Shown piece after piece: positions 47,201-57,484 of a stretch of 64,000 nucleotides of DNA (positions are counted from its first letter, which is position 1; the number at the start of each line of letters is the position of its first letter). Below the pieces are notes generated by a model that saw only the letters and a program-made list of their open reading frames with translations, was not told the origin of the DNA and made no database searches. The DNA comes from Acanthamoeba castellanii str. Neff (lineage: Eukaryota > Discosea > Longamoebia > Acanthamoebidae), in assembly GCF_000313135.1 (NCBI RefSeq), contig NW_004457610.1:1-64000 (forward strand), in the 5' to 3' direction. A program made the translations under genes and the position numbers.

Positions 47201-48990
47201 CATGGATTGAACGCCGCGGCTTCCGCAAGTGGGAGGACGGGAAGGGGAGGCAAACGTACATCCTGTATGGACCGATGGGAAATAAATAAAAGAAAATAAA
47301 ATGAGAATGAGCACTTTACAGCTGTGGTGACCAATAGTGCATTGACCCAATCGGAGGGAGATACGTACAAACTACGTTGGTGTGCCATCAAGAACAGAAC
47401 GAAGAGGCCGCAAGGCAAAGTAAAACGGCGGACAGAGGAGAAGAAATGGTCAGAGAATGTGCGAGAGAAACGCAGTCCACTTGCGAGTGAAGGGAGGGAA
47501 GTACCTCATCCTGTGAGAAAGATCAAATGATCGGAAGAGCGCGAGCGTGCAAAGGAAAAGGTTAGTTGTGGAGGAGGAGGAAGAAGAGACAGTGCCGCTC
47601 ATCCGACGTACTTTCTGCAGAAAGGGAGCCCACGGGTGAGAGTGAGTGATAGTTGAAACACGTTCATGAACACCAACATTGAGGCCATTGATTCGTGCTA
47701 GTCTCAATTAGCTTGTGTTGATAGGGAGAAGGAGTGTGAGCGTACCATCTAGGTGGCCGGCAGACCAAACACCGCAGAAGAGTTGAGGATGGGTTAACGT
47801 CAGTTTGCCGTTCACATCTCTGTTTCACACACACACACACACACACGACAAAACCGCATGTGGCACAGGCTGCCGCGCGTACCTCCTGTCGATCACAATG
47901 CCACGACATCAAGCGTTAGCCATACGCTCACTGCAGCCAAGCTAACTGGTGTGTGGTGTGTGGTGTGTGTGTGAAAGGGACACGCACCACCTGCGTTCAC
48001 CGACCATCGATCGTACAACGTCAGACCACAACACGCGATGCGACTTCAGTCCAAGAAGCGAAAAGGGGCGAAGAGCCTCCAGAAGAAGGAGAGGTGTGTG
48101 CGTGGAGCGCGTACCAACTGCGTAGTAGAGAGGAAACGGATCACATGAGAGGGATCGCGGTTAGTCGCGGTCGGGTGGAGAGAGCAACAAACACGCAAAC
48201 GACCCATCGATGAGAGGGAAAGGCGTACGGATGGCTTGTTGACGTCGGCGCCCTTCGCCAGGAGCGCGCGAACGATTTCCTCCACATTGTCCGCATCCTC
48301 GGCGCACGCGAGATACAACGGCGTACACTATGCATAGTGGAGTCATGAACAACAACCAATCAGTCGAGCGGGTTTGCTTATGATCGTTTACATGCCCATA
48401 GAAGGTGAACACAAAAAGTTGGTTGCTGGGGTGGGATGTGGTTGTGAACACGATGGGCAAGTGTGTTGTTGTGCAGCGGGGGGGGGGGCAAGCAGGGCTG
48501 GCGGTGCGTACCTTCTGCGTGGATGCAGCAAGGGTAAAAAGGAAAGGTCGAAAAGGAAATCCATACGGGGTGAGATCCTCGCGGTTTGCTGTGCGATTAC
48601 GTAGCCAAGATGAGGCGTTGCATATGGGGGGGGGGTACCTCTTGAGAAGCCGGTGTGGAGGGCGCAGAGCTAGAGGGGGAAAGAGGCGCGCTCTGTGTTT
48701 GAATGCAAAATGAATGCAAGGCGTGTAGCCGTTGATTAGAAAAAGAAATCTTTTCGATTTCGTTTGGAGTGGGAGTTCCCATTTTCACGCGAAAGAAAGA
48801 TGGGGAAAGTGGAGTAACGAACCTGATTGCTGAGTAGAGAGTTGATTGTGAGGGATGCGCTTCCGGCAATAATGTCATCTACGGCCTTGAGATTGCCAGT
48901 CTTCAAGGCCTGCACGAGCCGCGGTTCATCCACATCCATCTCTCCGCCCCCTGCTATTATGCCCCCACTGCTCGACGCCAACGCTGCCAT
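41269..48990 (-). CDS. Roco protein kinase A: ankyrin-LRR-Roc-COR-kinase
   Basis: Tandem paralog of the gene at 49405-57071. From the N-terminus: start MAALASSSGGIIAGG (48990) and an ankyrin-like unit; a 99-nt exon that is one whole 33-residue ankyrin repeat (48229-48327, TPLYLACAEDADNVEEIV); an array of 3-9-nt exons; an ankyrin-like exon (46312-46395); leucine-rich repeats (LRQLDLSDNKLTALPSFLA); a Roc GTPase with P-loop GKENVGKTTLL, DFGGQ and VGTHID; COR ([20 protein letters not shown]); a Cys/His segment; and a kinase with [34 protein letters not shown] and LAPEIL, all catalytic residues present. An SH3-like module interrupts the kinase before [10 protein letters not shown]. The end is ISAYIDSSAQPRL. 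It is likely a signalling kinase gated by its Roc domain. Confidence 0.85.
42054..42190 (-). repeat. 137-bp tract identical to 50168-50304 in the paralogous Roco gene
   Basis: The exon encoding the kinase helix before HRD through [13 protein letters not shown], plus about 10 nt of the following intron, is identical base for base in both paralogs, although flanking exons and introns differ widely. Confidence 0.9.
46484..48692 (-). other. Micro-exon array in the ankyrin region of Roco gene A
   Basis: On the minus strand the unit (C/T)AG|exon|GTAC or GTGC recurs about every 100-140 nt. Exons of 3 nt: 48512 AAG, 48115 TTG, 47988 GTG, 47883 GAG, 47746 ATG, 47612 AAA, 47369 TTT, 47260 GAT, 46784 CTT, 46680 GAG, 46571 AAT, 46484 GAG (lowest coordinate given). 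Six nt: 47505 GATGAG, 47024 AATGCG. Nine nt: 47141 GACGTGGTC. Larger members are 48639-48692 (54 nt), 48229-48327 (99 nt, ankyrin repeat), 46898-46948 (51 nt) and 46312-46395 (84 nt, ankyrin-like). All lengths are multiples of three and all introns phase 0. Joined, the residues include DEFDDVVNALALGAASTDA, which resembles the second half of an ankyrin repeat. Confidence 0.65.
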
Positions 48991-49404
48991 GAGGGACGTG
49001 CGACTCTCCCTCTCGCTCGTTCTCTCTTCGGGGTGAGGTTTAGGCTCGTCGCCGTCAGCCCAAAGAAAAATGGAACGCGCCCAAAGAAAAGAAGAACGAC
49101 AGTCGTGTCGCTCTTCCTTCTTTTTGCCTGGCCCTGGTGAAGTGGAGGGGCACCACCACGGCTGTTTGCTGGCTTGCCTGTGAACCCGCGGAAGGTGCAA
49201 TTGCAAGCCACGCGAAGAGATCGGGCGGACGGTGGCGCTGTGTGCGCACGGATGTAATAATATTGTCCTTTATGGCGTGTTGCGCCACCAAATTATGTCG
49301 GTAAATAACGAGACCCACTTTACTCTTAGAGCAGGTCCTAACACCCACCACACCAGCCCCTTCTTCTCTTTTTTCTGGCCCTCTGGGACGTCTTGTGGCC
49401 ACGC
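48991..49404. other. Intergenic region between the tandem Roco genes
   Basis: About 0.4 kb between the start of gene A and the stop of gene B, both on the minus strand. No gene was recognised. It must hold the 3' end of gene B and the promoter of gene A. A TTTATGG/ATAATATT AT-rich patch lies near 49256-49275. Confidence 0.5.
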
Positions 49405-52400
49405 TCACTCGTCGATCGTCGCGCGGGCCTCTCGCGGCGAGGCGAAGGCTTCGGGTACCTGCTTGCTGATGCGATCGACGATCTGCGCAAACGTGGGCCG
49501 ATCGCTCGGATTGGTATGCCAGCAGTCCTGTGCGCACCCAAGTCAAGCAAAAGAGGCGCGGCCTCGTTAGCTTGGTGACTCTCACCGAAACCACATGACG
49601 TCGACCAACACGAGCGGAGAGGGGCGCGATGGGCGGTGGGTACCAGCATGAGCTGAGCGAATTCGGGCGGGCAGTGGTCGGGTCCGGGCGGAGTCGGGCG
49701 ACAGTCGTCGTGGATGATGGCGTTGATGCAGTCCCTGGCCTGGAAGTAGCCGTTACGCTGGAACCTCATCCAGTACTCGTCCACGAAGGGCAACTTGCGC
49801 GCGGCGATCTCGTACATCACGATGCCAAAGCTGTACATGTGTGGGCAAAAACACAACATCGGAGTTAAAACTGCTCAAGCTCGGAGTCAAAAGCAAAGGG
49901 TACGCACCTGTACACGTCGGACCGCTCATCGTACTCGACGTGCTCGAGGTTCAGCACCTCGGGCGCGAGCCACTGCCAAGTGCGCAGGCCCTCGTCCAGG
50001 CTCGGGTCGGTATGTCGCGCCAGACCAAAGTCGCCCACCTTGGCCACGATCGGCGCGTCCAGGCTCGTGCTCATAAGCTGCACCATTCGTGCACGAAGCA
50101 TTCAGCCAAGCTGCACCATTTGCGCGCGCACACACACAAGTCGCCTCATCGGTCGCCGATGGTGAGCGAGGAGAGGCGTACGAAGACGTTGGGGGAGCGG
50201 AGATCGCGGTGCACGATGGGCGGCTGGAAGGAGTGCAGGTAGTTCATCCCCTTGGCCACGTCGAGGGCGATGCGCCAGCGCAGGGCCCACGGGATCTGCT
50301 CGTCGGTGAGCGGCGCCTTGGAGAGCTGGAGGCACTCCTTGGGGAAGAGGCCCTTCTCGCCGTGCGGCGTCTCGACCTCGCACCACCCGCGCTCCTCCCG
50401 CGGATCGTTCCGCTTCACGCCCACCTTCTCGCCTGCATTCCATCAACATTCATTGCTCGGCCACGACGCTATAGTGTCGTGTGTCGTATGTCGTGTGGTG
50501 CTTGCGTACCCTTTTGGAGGTGGTCGAGCACCTGCGCGCCCTCGGGCAACGGGTACCTGTGGACGGCCGGCGAGTAGGTTTGCCGCACGAGGCCCTTCTG
50601 CTGGTTGTCCAGAAAGTGGTAGAGATCGCCGGCGCCGGCGAACTCCATCACCATCCCCAGCGGGTGGTGGCAGATGCCGAACAGCCTGATCACATAGTCG
50701 TGCTGCAGGGAACTGTGCACGCACCCACGCTCGTCAGTATCGGCTGACTGATTGTCAGGTAATTGCCAGGAATGTGGATTATGATTATTCACCTCATGAG
50801 GAAAGCCTCGCGCCTAAACTCGTCGAACTTTCTGGCGTCTTCCTCCTTGTCCTCCTCCTTGATCCTCTGCAGTGTGTCGTGTGTGTCGTGTTGTGCGTGT
50901 TGTGCGTGTTGTGCGAACATAGGTAAGTCTTTGGAACGAGACACAATCGCCGCACGAAGAGGGGAGAACGAACGATGAGGAGCTTGAGGGCGACGGTGGA
51001 GTTGTTCCAGGTGGCCTTGTAGACTTCGCCGAATCCGCCCTTGCCCACGCGGTTGTGCTTGCGCAGCTCGTCTTCGCCGATGAGCCGCACCGAGCCCATC
51101 GCGATGTCCGGCGCCAGACGGGCGACCGAGATCGGCGTGCCGCGGTGCGACGAGCAGCGCACGGGCCGTGCGCCCATCACGGCCTCGATGCACTCGGCAT
51201 ACTCGAAAGCGTGGCGACACACCTTGCCGGTCTTCCGGGTGATCGCAAGGCACGGCACGCGCTTCTGCACCTCGAGCCCGACGTAGCCCTGGAACAGCAC
51301 GTCGAGCACGTAGACCAGGTGCTCGAGCAGGTCGACCTGCAGGATCTCGTCGTCGGCGCTCTGCCGCAGCGGCGGCGACGCGGAGCTGTTGCCGTCGTCG
51401 CCCTGCTGGCTGCTGTCGCTCTCGGCCTCGCTCGACGACAAGCTACTGCCGCCGCAGCTGCTGCCAACGGCGCTGGTCTGCGACATGGACGACGGCGGGC
51501 GGATCTTACTGCGGCGCAGGGTGGACAGCGGGCTCGAGCCCTCGCCATCGGCCATGCGCCACAGGCTGATGGACTTGATGCGCAGCAGGCTCGACGCGAT
51601 CAGGTTGCCCTTGGCGTCGGCGCCCATTTTGCCCGCCGCCGACTTGTCAGCGTCTTGACCACTCTGCGACGCAAGAGCGGTCGAGCTGTTGGTGCGCACG
51701 AGCAGCTCGAACAGGTAGCTGGGCCGCGAGTGCTGCCGGATGAGGGCGCGCTCGACCACGGGCGGCGCGTCGTCGGTCGCGCCGGGGCGGGTGAGCTCGA
51801 CGAGAATGCCCGAGCGCCAGGCCAGGATGAGCTTCAGGTCCGGAATGTGAAGCACGCGCACGATAAGACGCGCGAAGAGGCCGATGGGCACGAAGTCGCC
51901 GAGGTCGTAGACGCGGCCGAACTCAGCCGTGACGTCGTCGCCGCGCACCTCGGGCCACTCCTTGGCCAGCTCGTTGGCCGGGCAGTCCTCGGGCAGGAGC
52001 GAGGGCACCATGAACAGCTTGCCCTTGGGACCACTCACAGCGCCTTCTTCCGACTTCGGCGGCTCCTCGTCGGCTCCCTCCTGGTGCTTGACCTGCTCGA
52101 CGCGCATTTGGAACAAAATCTGCAGTTGTTGCCGTGTGTCGTATCGCGTTGCGTGTCGTGCGTCGTGTGCGGCGTGTGTTGTGTCAGCGATTGCGAGTTG
52201 TCCTGGTGAGAGGAGAGTTGAGCAGACGCAGACGCACCTGAAACCGCTCGAACATGCGCAGCAACGCCGGGTGGAGATGCGGCGGGAAGTCTCGCCACAC
52301 CCAGTTGAACAACTCGCTGTGGTGGTGGAGCGACGTCAGCTGATTGGCACATAAAATAAAATAATATGTGTGATGATTGGGAGACGTTGGCATACCGCTG

Positions 52401-55400
52401 CGCGATCATGCCGTTCTTGATCCATTTGTTGTTGAAGGAGATGATGCTCTTCATGACGTCGGCCAGCCACTGCGGGTCGATCACCACCAGGTCCTGCAGC
52501 CCGCCGAAGGGATCGTCGAAGTGCACCAGCGTGCCGACGTCGTGCAGAAAGTGCACCACCTCGCCCAGATCCTCCAGCGCAATGCCGCACCCACGGCCCA
52601 GCTTCTCGATACGCTCCCAGGTGGTCCACTTCAGGCCCTCCTGCGGACACAAAGAGATAGGAGTTAAAACCAAGTGTTCCGGAGCTAAAAAAAACAGAGA
52701 AAGAGAAAGAGAGAAGAGCGAAGGGCAACGAACCTGTGCTGCGGACTCGCGAGAAAATGTAATGAAGGATTCGCTGCTGTAGAGAGGGGCCACGGTCTTT
52801 GTCATCTCAGGGGTCGGCATGAGGGGCATGGAGACGGAGCTGCCCGTAGTTGCGAGAGTGTGGTCAGCCGCCGTGTCGGGCGACTTGCCGCTGCGCAGGT
52901 TGTCGATCGTCTGGAGGAGCAGGTGGTAGCTCTCGGGCACGGTCTGCTTGAGGAAGCTGTGCTTCTCGGCCAGGTCCACGATCGCCTCCATCAACTCCTC
53001 GATGCCGTCACCAGTCCGACAGCTCACGAAGCACACCTTGCGCACGTTCATGTCTTGTCTGCATTCAATAGCGTTAGCGTGTGTCATGCGTGCGTCGTGT
53101 GTCGTGTCGTGTACCGTTGGATTTGCTTGCCGATTTGGAGGAGGGACTGGCTGCTGGGGCAGTTGGGGTGGTCGATGTGTGTGCCGACGACGATGACCGG
53201 CGCCTCGAGGCCCTTGGTCGATGTCTTGACCTGCTTGAGCCAGTACTGAATGTTTGTGCGATCGTCCTCGACGACGTTGAACACGACCAGGTACAGCGAT
53301 CGGGCGGTGAGGAAGAGCTGGTGCGTCGGGTAGAACACCACCTGCCCGCCAAAGTCGTACGTCTGGAACTCGACCGGGTCGCTCTTGGCCTCTTTGCCCT
53401 TGCTGCCCTTCTTCGCCTGCCGCACCCAATTCTCGGTCGAGAGCCGCCCCATTTGAATGCCGTCCGTGCTATAGTGATGGAAAAGATGTGCATTAGTGAA
53501 TGAACCGCGGGGGGGGAAATAACGAAAGGGAACGCGAAAACGAAAGCGAGAGCAAACGAACCTGAGAAGAGGGATGTTGGGCGCGTTTTTCTTCTTCTTG
53601 TCGGGCTTTTGCTTCTTCATCAGTTTGGGGTTGTCGAGGAAGGTGTGGAGACACTTGAGAATCGAGGTCTTGCCCACGTTCTCCCGGCCCACCAGCATCA
53701 GCTTCACCCGTGACCACTTCTTCTCTTGCGACCTAAACACACACCCGATCACCACACGTATGAGCGCGCGTGCGGTTGGGGTGTGTGCGTGTGCGTGTGC
53801 GACGGTGCGTGTGCGGCGGTGTGTTGCGTACATTTTGAGATTGCGGAGGTAGACCATGAGCGGTTTGAGGCTGCGTTCGAGGCGCTGCTTGATTTCGACG
53901 GGGATGCTGGGCAGCGGGTTGCCGGTGAGGTCCATCTTCTCGAGGTGGCGGAAGTCCGAGATGTAGGTGGGCAGCGCCGTGAGCTGGTTGTCGGAGAGGT
54001 CCAGCTTCCTCAGCCCTCGGAACTCGCGCACCCACTTGGGCAGCGCCGTGAGGTCGCGGCCCGCAAGCGACAGTTCCCGCTGCTTGGCGAACACCGTGGC
54101 CGCCTGTAGCATCCATTACCCAGACATTCACCCTCAGTGAAACACGCTCACACGCACGACAGCTGACAGGCTGCGCACAAGTCTGCAGACGGAGATGAGT
54201 AGGTNNNNNNNNNNNNNNNNNNNNNNNNNNNNNNNNNNNNNNNNNNNNNNNNNNNNNNNNNNNNNNNNNNNNNNNNNNNNNNNNNNNNNNNNNNNNNNNN
54301 NNNNNNNNNNNNNNNNNNNNNNNNNNNNNNNNNNNNGCGGCCCGCGAAAAGAGAGCAGGTTAGAGCCTTGGGCCCGAAATGGCAGGCCTTGGCGTAGGGC
54401 CTCGGCGTGTCTCGTGCGTACCTCCTGGTGGACGGGAAGATGCGAGTGGTGAGTCAAACTCTGCGTTTTTGTTCAAAAGCACCTGAACACCACCTTGTGG
54501 GGACCAGCGGGTGGGTACGTACATACTACGCAGCGCGGAAGCGTTCATGTGTGGTGTGCGTGTGGGGTGGTGCCGAAGTCAGGTCGAAAGGTGACCAGCG
54601 CAACGTGAAGGAAAGAGGAAATACGCACTTTGGCCTCCTTCAGCGTTGGCTGTATCGGCTCTGCTTCTCCCTGGACATTTGACACGAAACGGATGAGGAT
54701 GGGCGCGATCAAGATTGGGGCTCACACTACAAGAAGAGTGGAGAGGGCGGAGCGCACCAGCTGGCGGGTTGTGGTTGATGGTGACGGCCGAAGAAAGAAG
54801 AAAGGTGATTGATGCAGGCATTTGATTATGTGTTAGCGTTGGCGACCACAGCTCACAATGAAACGCGAGCTCAGTAACGTACGATCTGCACAACGCAACG
54901 ACAAGACGGACAATTGAGAGTGGATGAGCACACAGACGAAAAGATAAACTTGTTGTGTGGGGGGGAGATAGAGCACGTACAGCCTACATGAGAAGAAAAG
55001 GCAGCCACAAGCCCAAGGGAGGAAGTCGTCAACACACGGTGTGCAAGCAACCAGGGCCAAAGGGACCTGCACAACACAACGCACTCACGCCTCACTCAAA
55101 CGTACCCCCTGCGCGTCCATGACTGATCGATTAGAAGTGGCGGTGGCGACAGAGTGGGAAGAGTGTTCGCGTACCAACTGAGTGACCGGACATTTAAAAA
55201 GGGGGAGGATCAACGGGCAGGTGGGTCAGTTCAGTGCGGGCCGTAAGGGAGGAGGCCGTAGCAGTGCGTACCGTCTGTGTTGGCGGTCAGGTCAGTCACG
55301 GTAAAATGAACAAGGGAAAAAGATTGCTCGCTGCGACCAATCAGAGGAGAGGCGGAATGTAACGCACGTTCTGATTGGTGGAAAATCAGCCACAGAGATA

Positions 55401-57071
55401 TGGGGACCACACCAACCCCAAACAAGGACCCGGGGGCGTCAGACAGGAAACCTCACATGGTGAGTGTGTGTGTCTGTGTGTGGCAACGTACGTCCTGGAT
55501 AGGATAGAGAACAAACGAATTGGTTAGCTTGCGCGAGCGTTGTCGGTGGTGGAGAAGCAACACTCAAAGCCGTACCAGCTGTAATCGCAGACATGGCCCA
55601 AGAGCGAAAGAGACGAGGGAAAGAGCGAAGGAAAATTAGACTTGTTACATGGATAAGTGAAAGAGAGAGGGCTTGCGTACTCGTTTCTGCACGGGATGGG
55701 CGAGCCGAGGGCAAACGGAGCGGCAGCAGCACGAGGAGAAGGAGAAGCAATGTTTGATTCAAACGCAAGTCAGATGTGTGCCAGCTTCGCCCAGGCTGCA
55801 CCAAAGCAACGCACAAAGCCACAAGAAGAACGCGTACCACCTGGGAGATGCACCACAGTGTCGTATGGTGAGTTACGCTCAAAATAATAATAATAAAGTT
55901 GGGCCGCATAGGAGAGCGGGGAGTACCCTCTGCTCGGTGGATGGTTTTGGGTTTATAGCGCACACGAAGATCACGACGTCATCAGGTTAGAAATAAAAGA
56001 GCGGATTTTGAGTTGACAGTCCATATCGTACCCTCTGCGCGAAGACGAATTAGCGGTGCAATCGCGACGCGTGATTGTGTGCGGTGGTGCGTGTGCGGTG
56101 TTGGGGAGAGGTACAGAAGGAGCGTTGACTTCGGCGCCTCGTCGTAGCAATTCGATGACAAAGCTGGTCCGTCCCTCCTCGGCCGCCACATACAGAGGTG
56201 TCCTCTGTGGCGTGTTTATAAAAAAGGCGTGTGAACCCAACAGTGGTGCTCATTTCCGCTCCACATTGCGGGGAAGAACAGCGATGCAGCAGCGCGTACC
56301 CACTAGACCAGGCACAGCGAACGCACAACGTTGTGCGGCAGAAAGGTCAGTCACCAAACCTCAACCAAGCAACCAAGCGCAAACAGGACAACAGGCAGTG
56401 TTTGTTTACCTCCTGGCAGGTGTGTAACGGCCCGAGCAACCCCGCACAAAAGTTCAGAACGTCGCACGCGACGTGTCAGCCACCTGCACACAACACCACC
56501 GATGGGAGGCTCGGACGGTCGTACCTCCGTCTGTCGGTGGGCAACAGACAACAGGTCGTGGTCGTGGTCAGTCGCACGTCAAATTCTCTCAAGCAATTAT
56601 GTGCACGAATAATGCAAAAATACAAATAAGAAATATCAATACTAAATAAAATAAGGGAGCTCGTGTGTGTGTGTGAACGAACGACGAATCTCGGCGTGAA
56701 GAAGCTCAAGTTGTTGTGGGGGGAAAAGAACGAAAAGAGAAGGGGGATTTAAGGAGGGGGGGCCCGGAAGATCGAAAACGAGAAAGAACGGAGGGTGGGG
56801 GTACGTTGAGATGAAAGATTGCGTTGGCGTTGGGCAGGCGATCAAGCAGGCTGCGCCAGGCGGCCTCATCGCCCAGCTTGGCCGTCTCTTCGAGTTCTTT
56901 GAGGGCGCCCACGCCTCCGATCCGAACCGCCCCGACCGAGCCCGCCGTACCTCCCGTTCCCGCCGTCGTGCTGCCCGAGGTCGATGGCGACCGCGACGAA
57001 CTCGAGCCGAGGCTCCTCGGCGCGCTGGTCGAACCCCCGCTGTCGGTGTGGGGCCTCGCATTCTTCTTCAT
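49405..57071 (-). CDS. Roco protein kinase B: ankyrin-LRR-Roc-COR-kinase
   Basis: It starts [18 protein letters not shown] at 57071; exon 1 is 56805-57071 (89 codons) and ends in an ankyrin-like helix pair. Then come micro-exons, one ankyrin exon (56115-56204, [20 protein letters not shown]), a further micro-exon array, an assembly gap, LRRs ([19 protein letters not shown]), Roc with [16 protein letters not shown] and VGTHID, and COR ([20 protein letters not shown]). A serine-rich low-complexity stretch follows, then a Cys/His segment ([21 protein letters not shown]) and a kinase with [34 protein letters not shown] and LAPEVL. An SH3-like module ([20 protein letters not shown]) sits inside the kinase, as in gene A. 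It ends [11 protein letters not shown]. The kinase appears catalytically intact. Confidence 0.85.
54205..54336. other. Assembly gap (132 N)
   Basis: A run of 132 undetermined bases inside Roco gene B. By comparison with gene A, an 84-nt ankyrin-like exon should lie about here, between the last micro-exon (54422) and the LRR exon ending near 54110. Confidence 1.
54422..56530 (-). other. Micro-exon array in the ankyrin region of Roco gene B
   Basis: Same layout as in gene A. Three-nt exons (lowest coordinate): 56408 GAG, 56300 TGG, 56032 AGG, 55927 AGG, 55838 GTG, 55576 CTG, 55492 GAC, 55368 AAC, 55272 ACG, 55175 TTG, 55106 GGG, 54981 GCT, 54883 ATC, 54758 CTG, 54523 TAT, 54422 GAG. Six nt: 56525 ACGGAG, 55681 AAACGA. 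Nine nt: 54629 GAGGCCAAA. The 90-nt ankyrin exon (56115-56204) sits inside the series. Donors are GTAC except GTAA once and GTGC three times; acceptors are CAG or TAG except AAG once. After the ankyrin repeat the joined residues read RRVKRLDNTLGAILEAKYE, a plausible helix. The exon between 56530 and 56805, if any, was not resolved. Confidence 0.65.
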
Positions 57072-57484
57072 CCTCGTGCGGCTGGGCTTTTTTAGTTTTT
57101 CTTTCCTGCTAATCAATACCCCGTTCCCCGTTGGGTCTGTGTTCGCTCCCCGCAAACCAACGCTCGCGACCGGGGAGAAAAGCGAAAAGCGACCAGGACC
57201 GAGGTCGCCTGCGGAGTGGCCCAAAAACGGAGTAATAATTGACTCTGGAAAATCACAAAGAAAGATGAAAAAAAACAAATTATTCTTTTTAAATCTTTTG
57301 AAAAATTAGGTCACTAACGTCGATGATGTACAGAGGTAATAGGGCCAACACTATGATGCGACCCTTGCTCACGCGACGGCCTGCATCTGCTGCGAAGTTT
57401 GTTGGTATGACATCTCTGCATTTCATTTTCTTTTTGGGCGATTTTCTCATCATTGGACAAGATGGGCAGTGTCGGGTCAGCCAA
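57072..57484. other. Intergenic, divergent promoter region
   Basis: About 0.4 kb between the start of Roco gene B (minus) and the PPR gene (plus). It is AT-rich at 57230-57310, with CCAAT/TATA-like sequence not clearly placed. No gene was seen. Confidence 0.5.

Noticed and set aside
46484..48692. Reading the triplets as zero-length recursive splice sites
   Set aside because: Recursive sites have AG directly against GT; here 3, 6 or 9 bases always intervene and keep the frame.
56640..56800. An exon encoding LLHAEIRR between exon 1 and the first micro-exon of Roco gene B
   Set aside because: No combination of nearby AG and GT gives a length divisible by three, so it was left unresolved.
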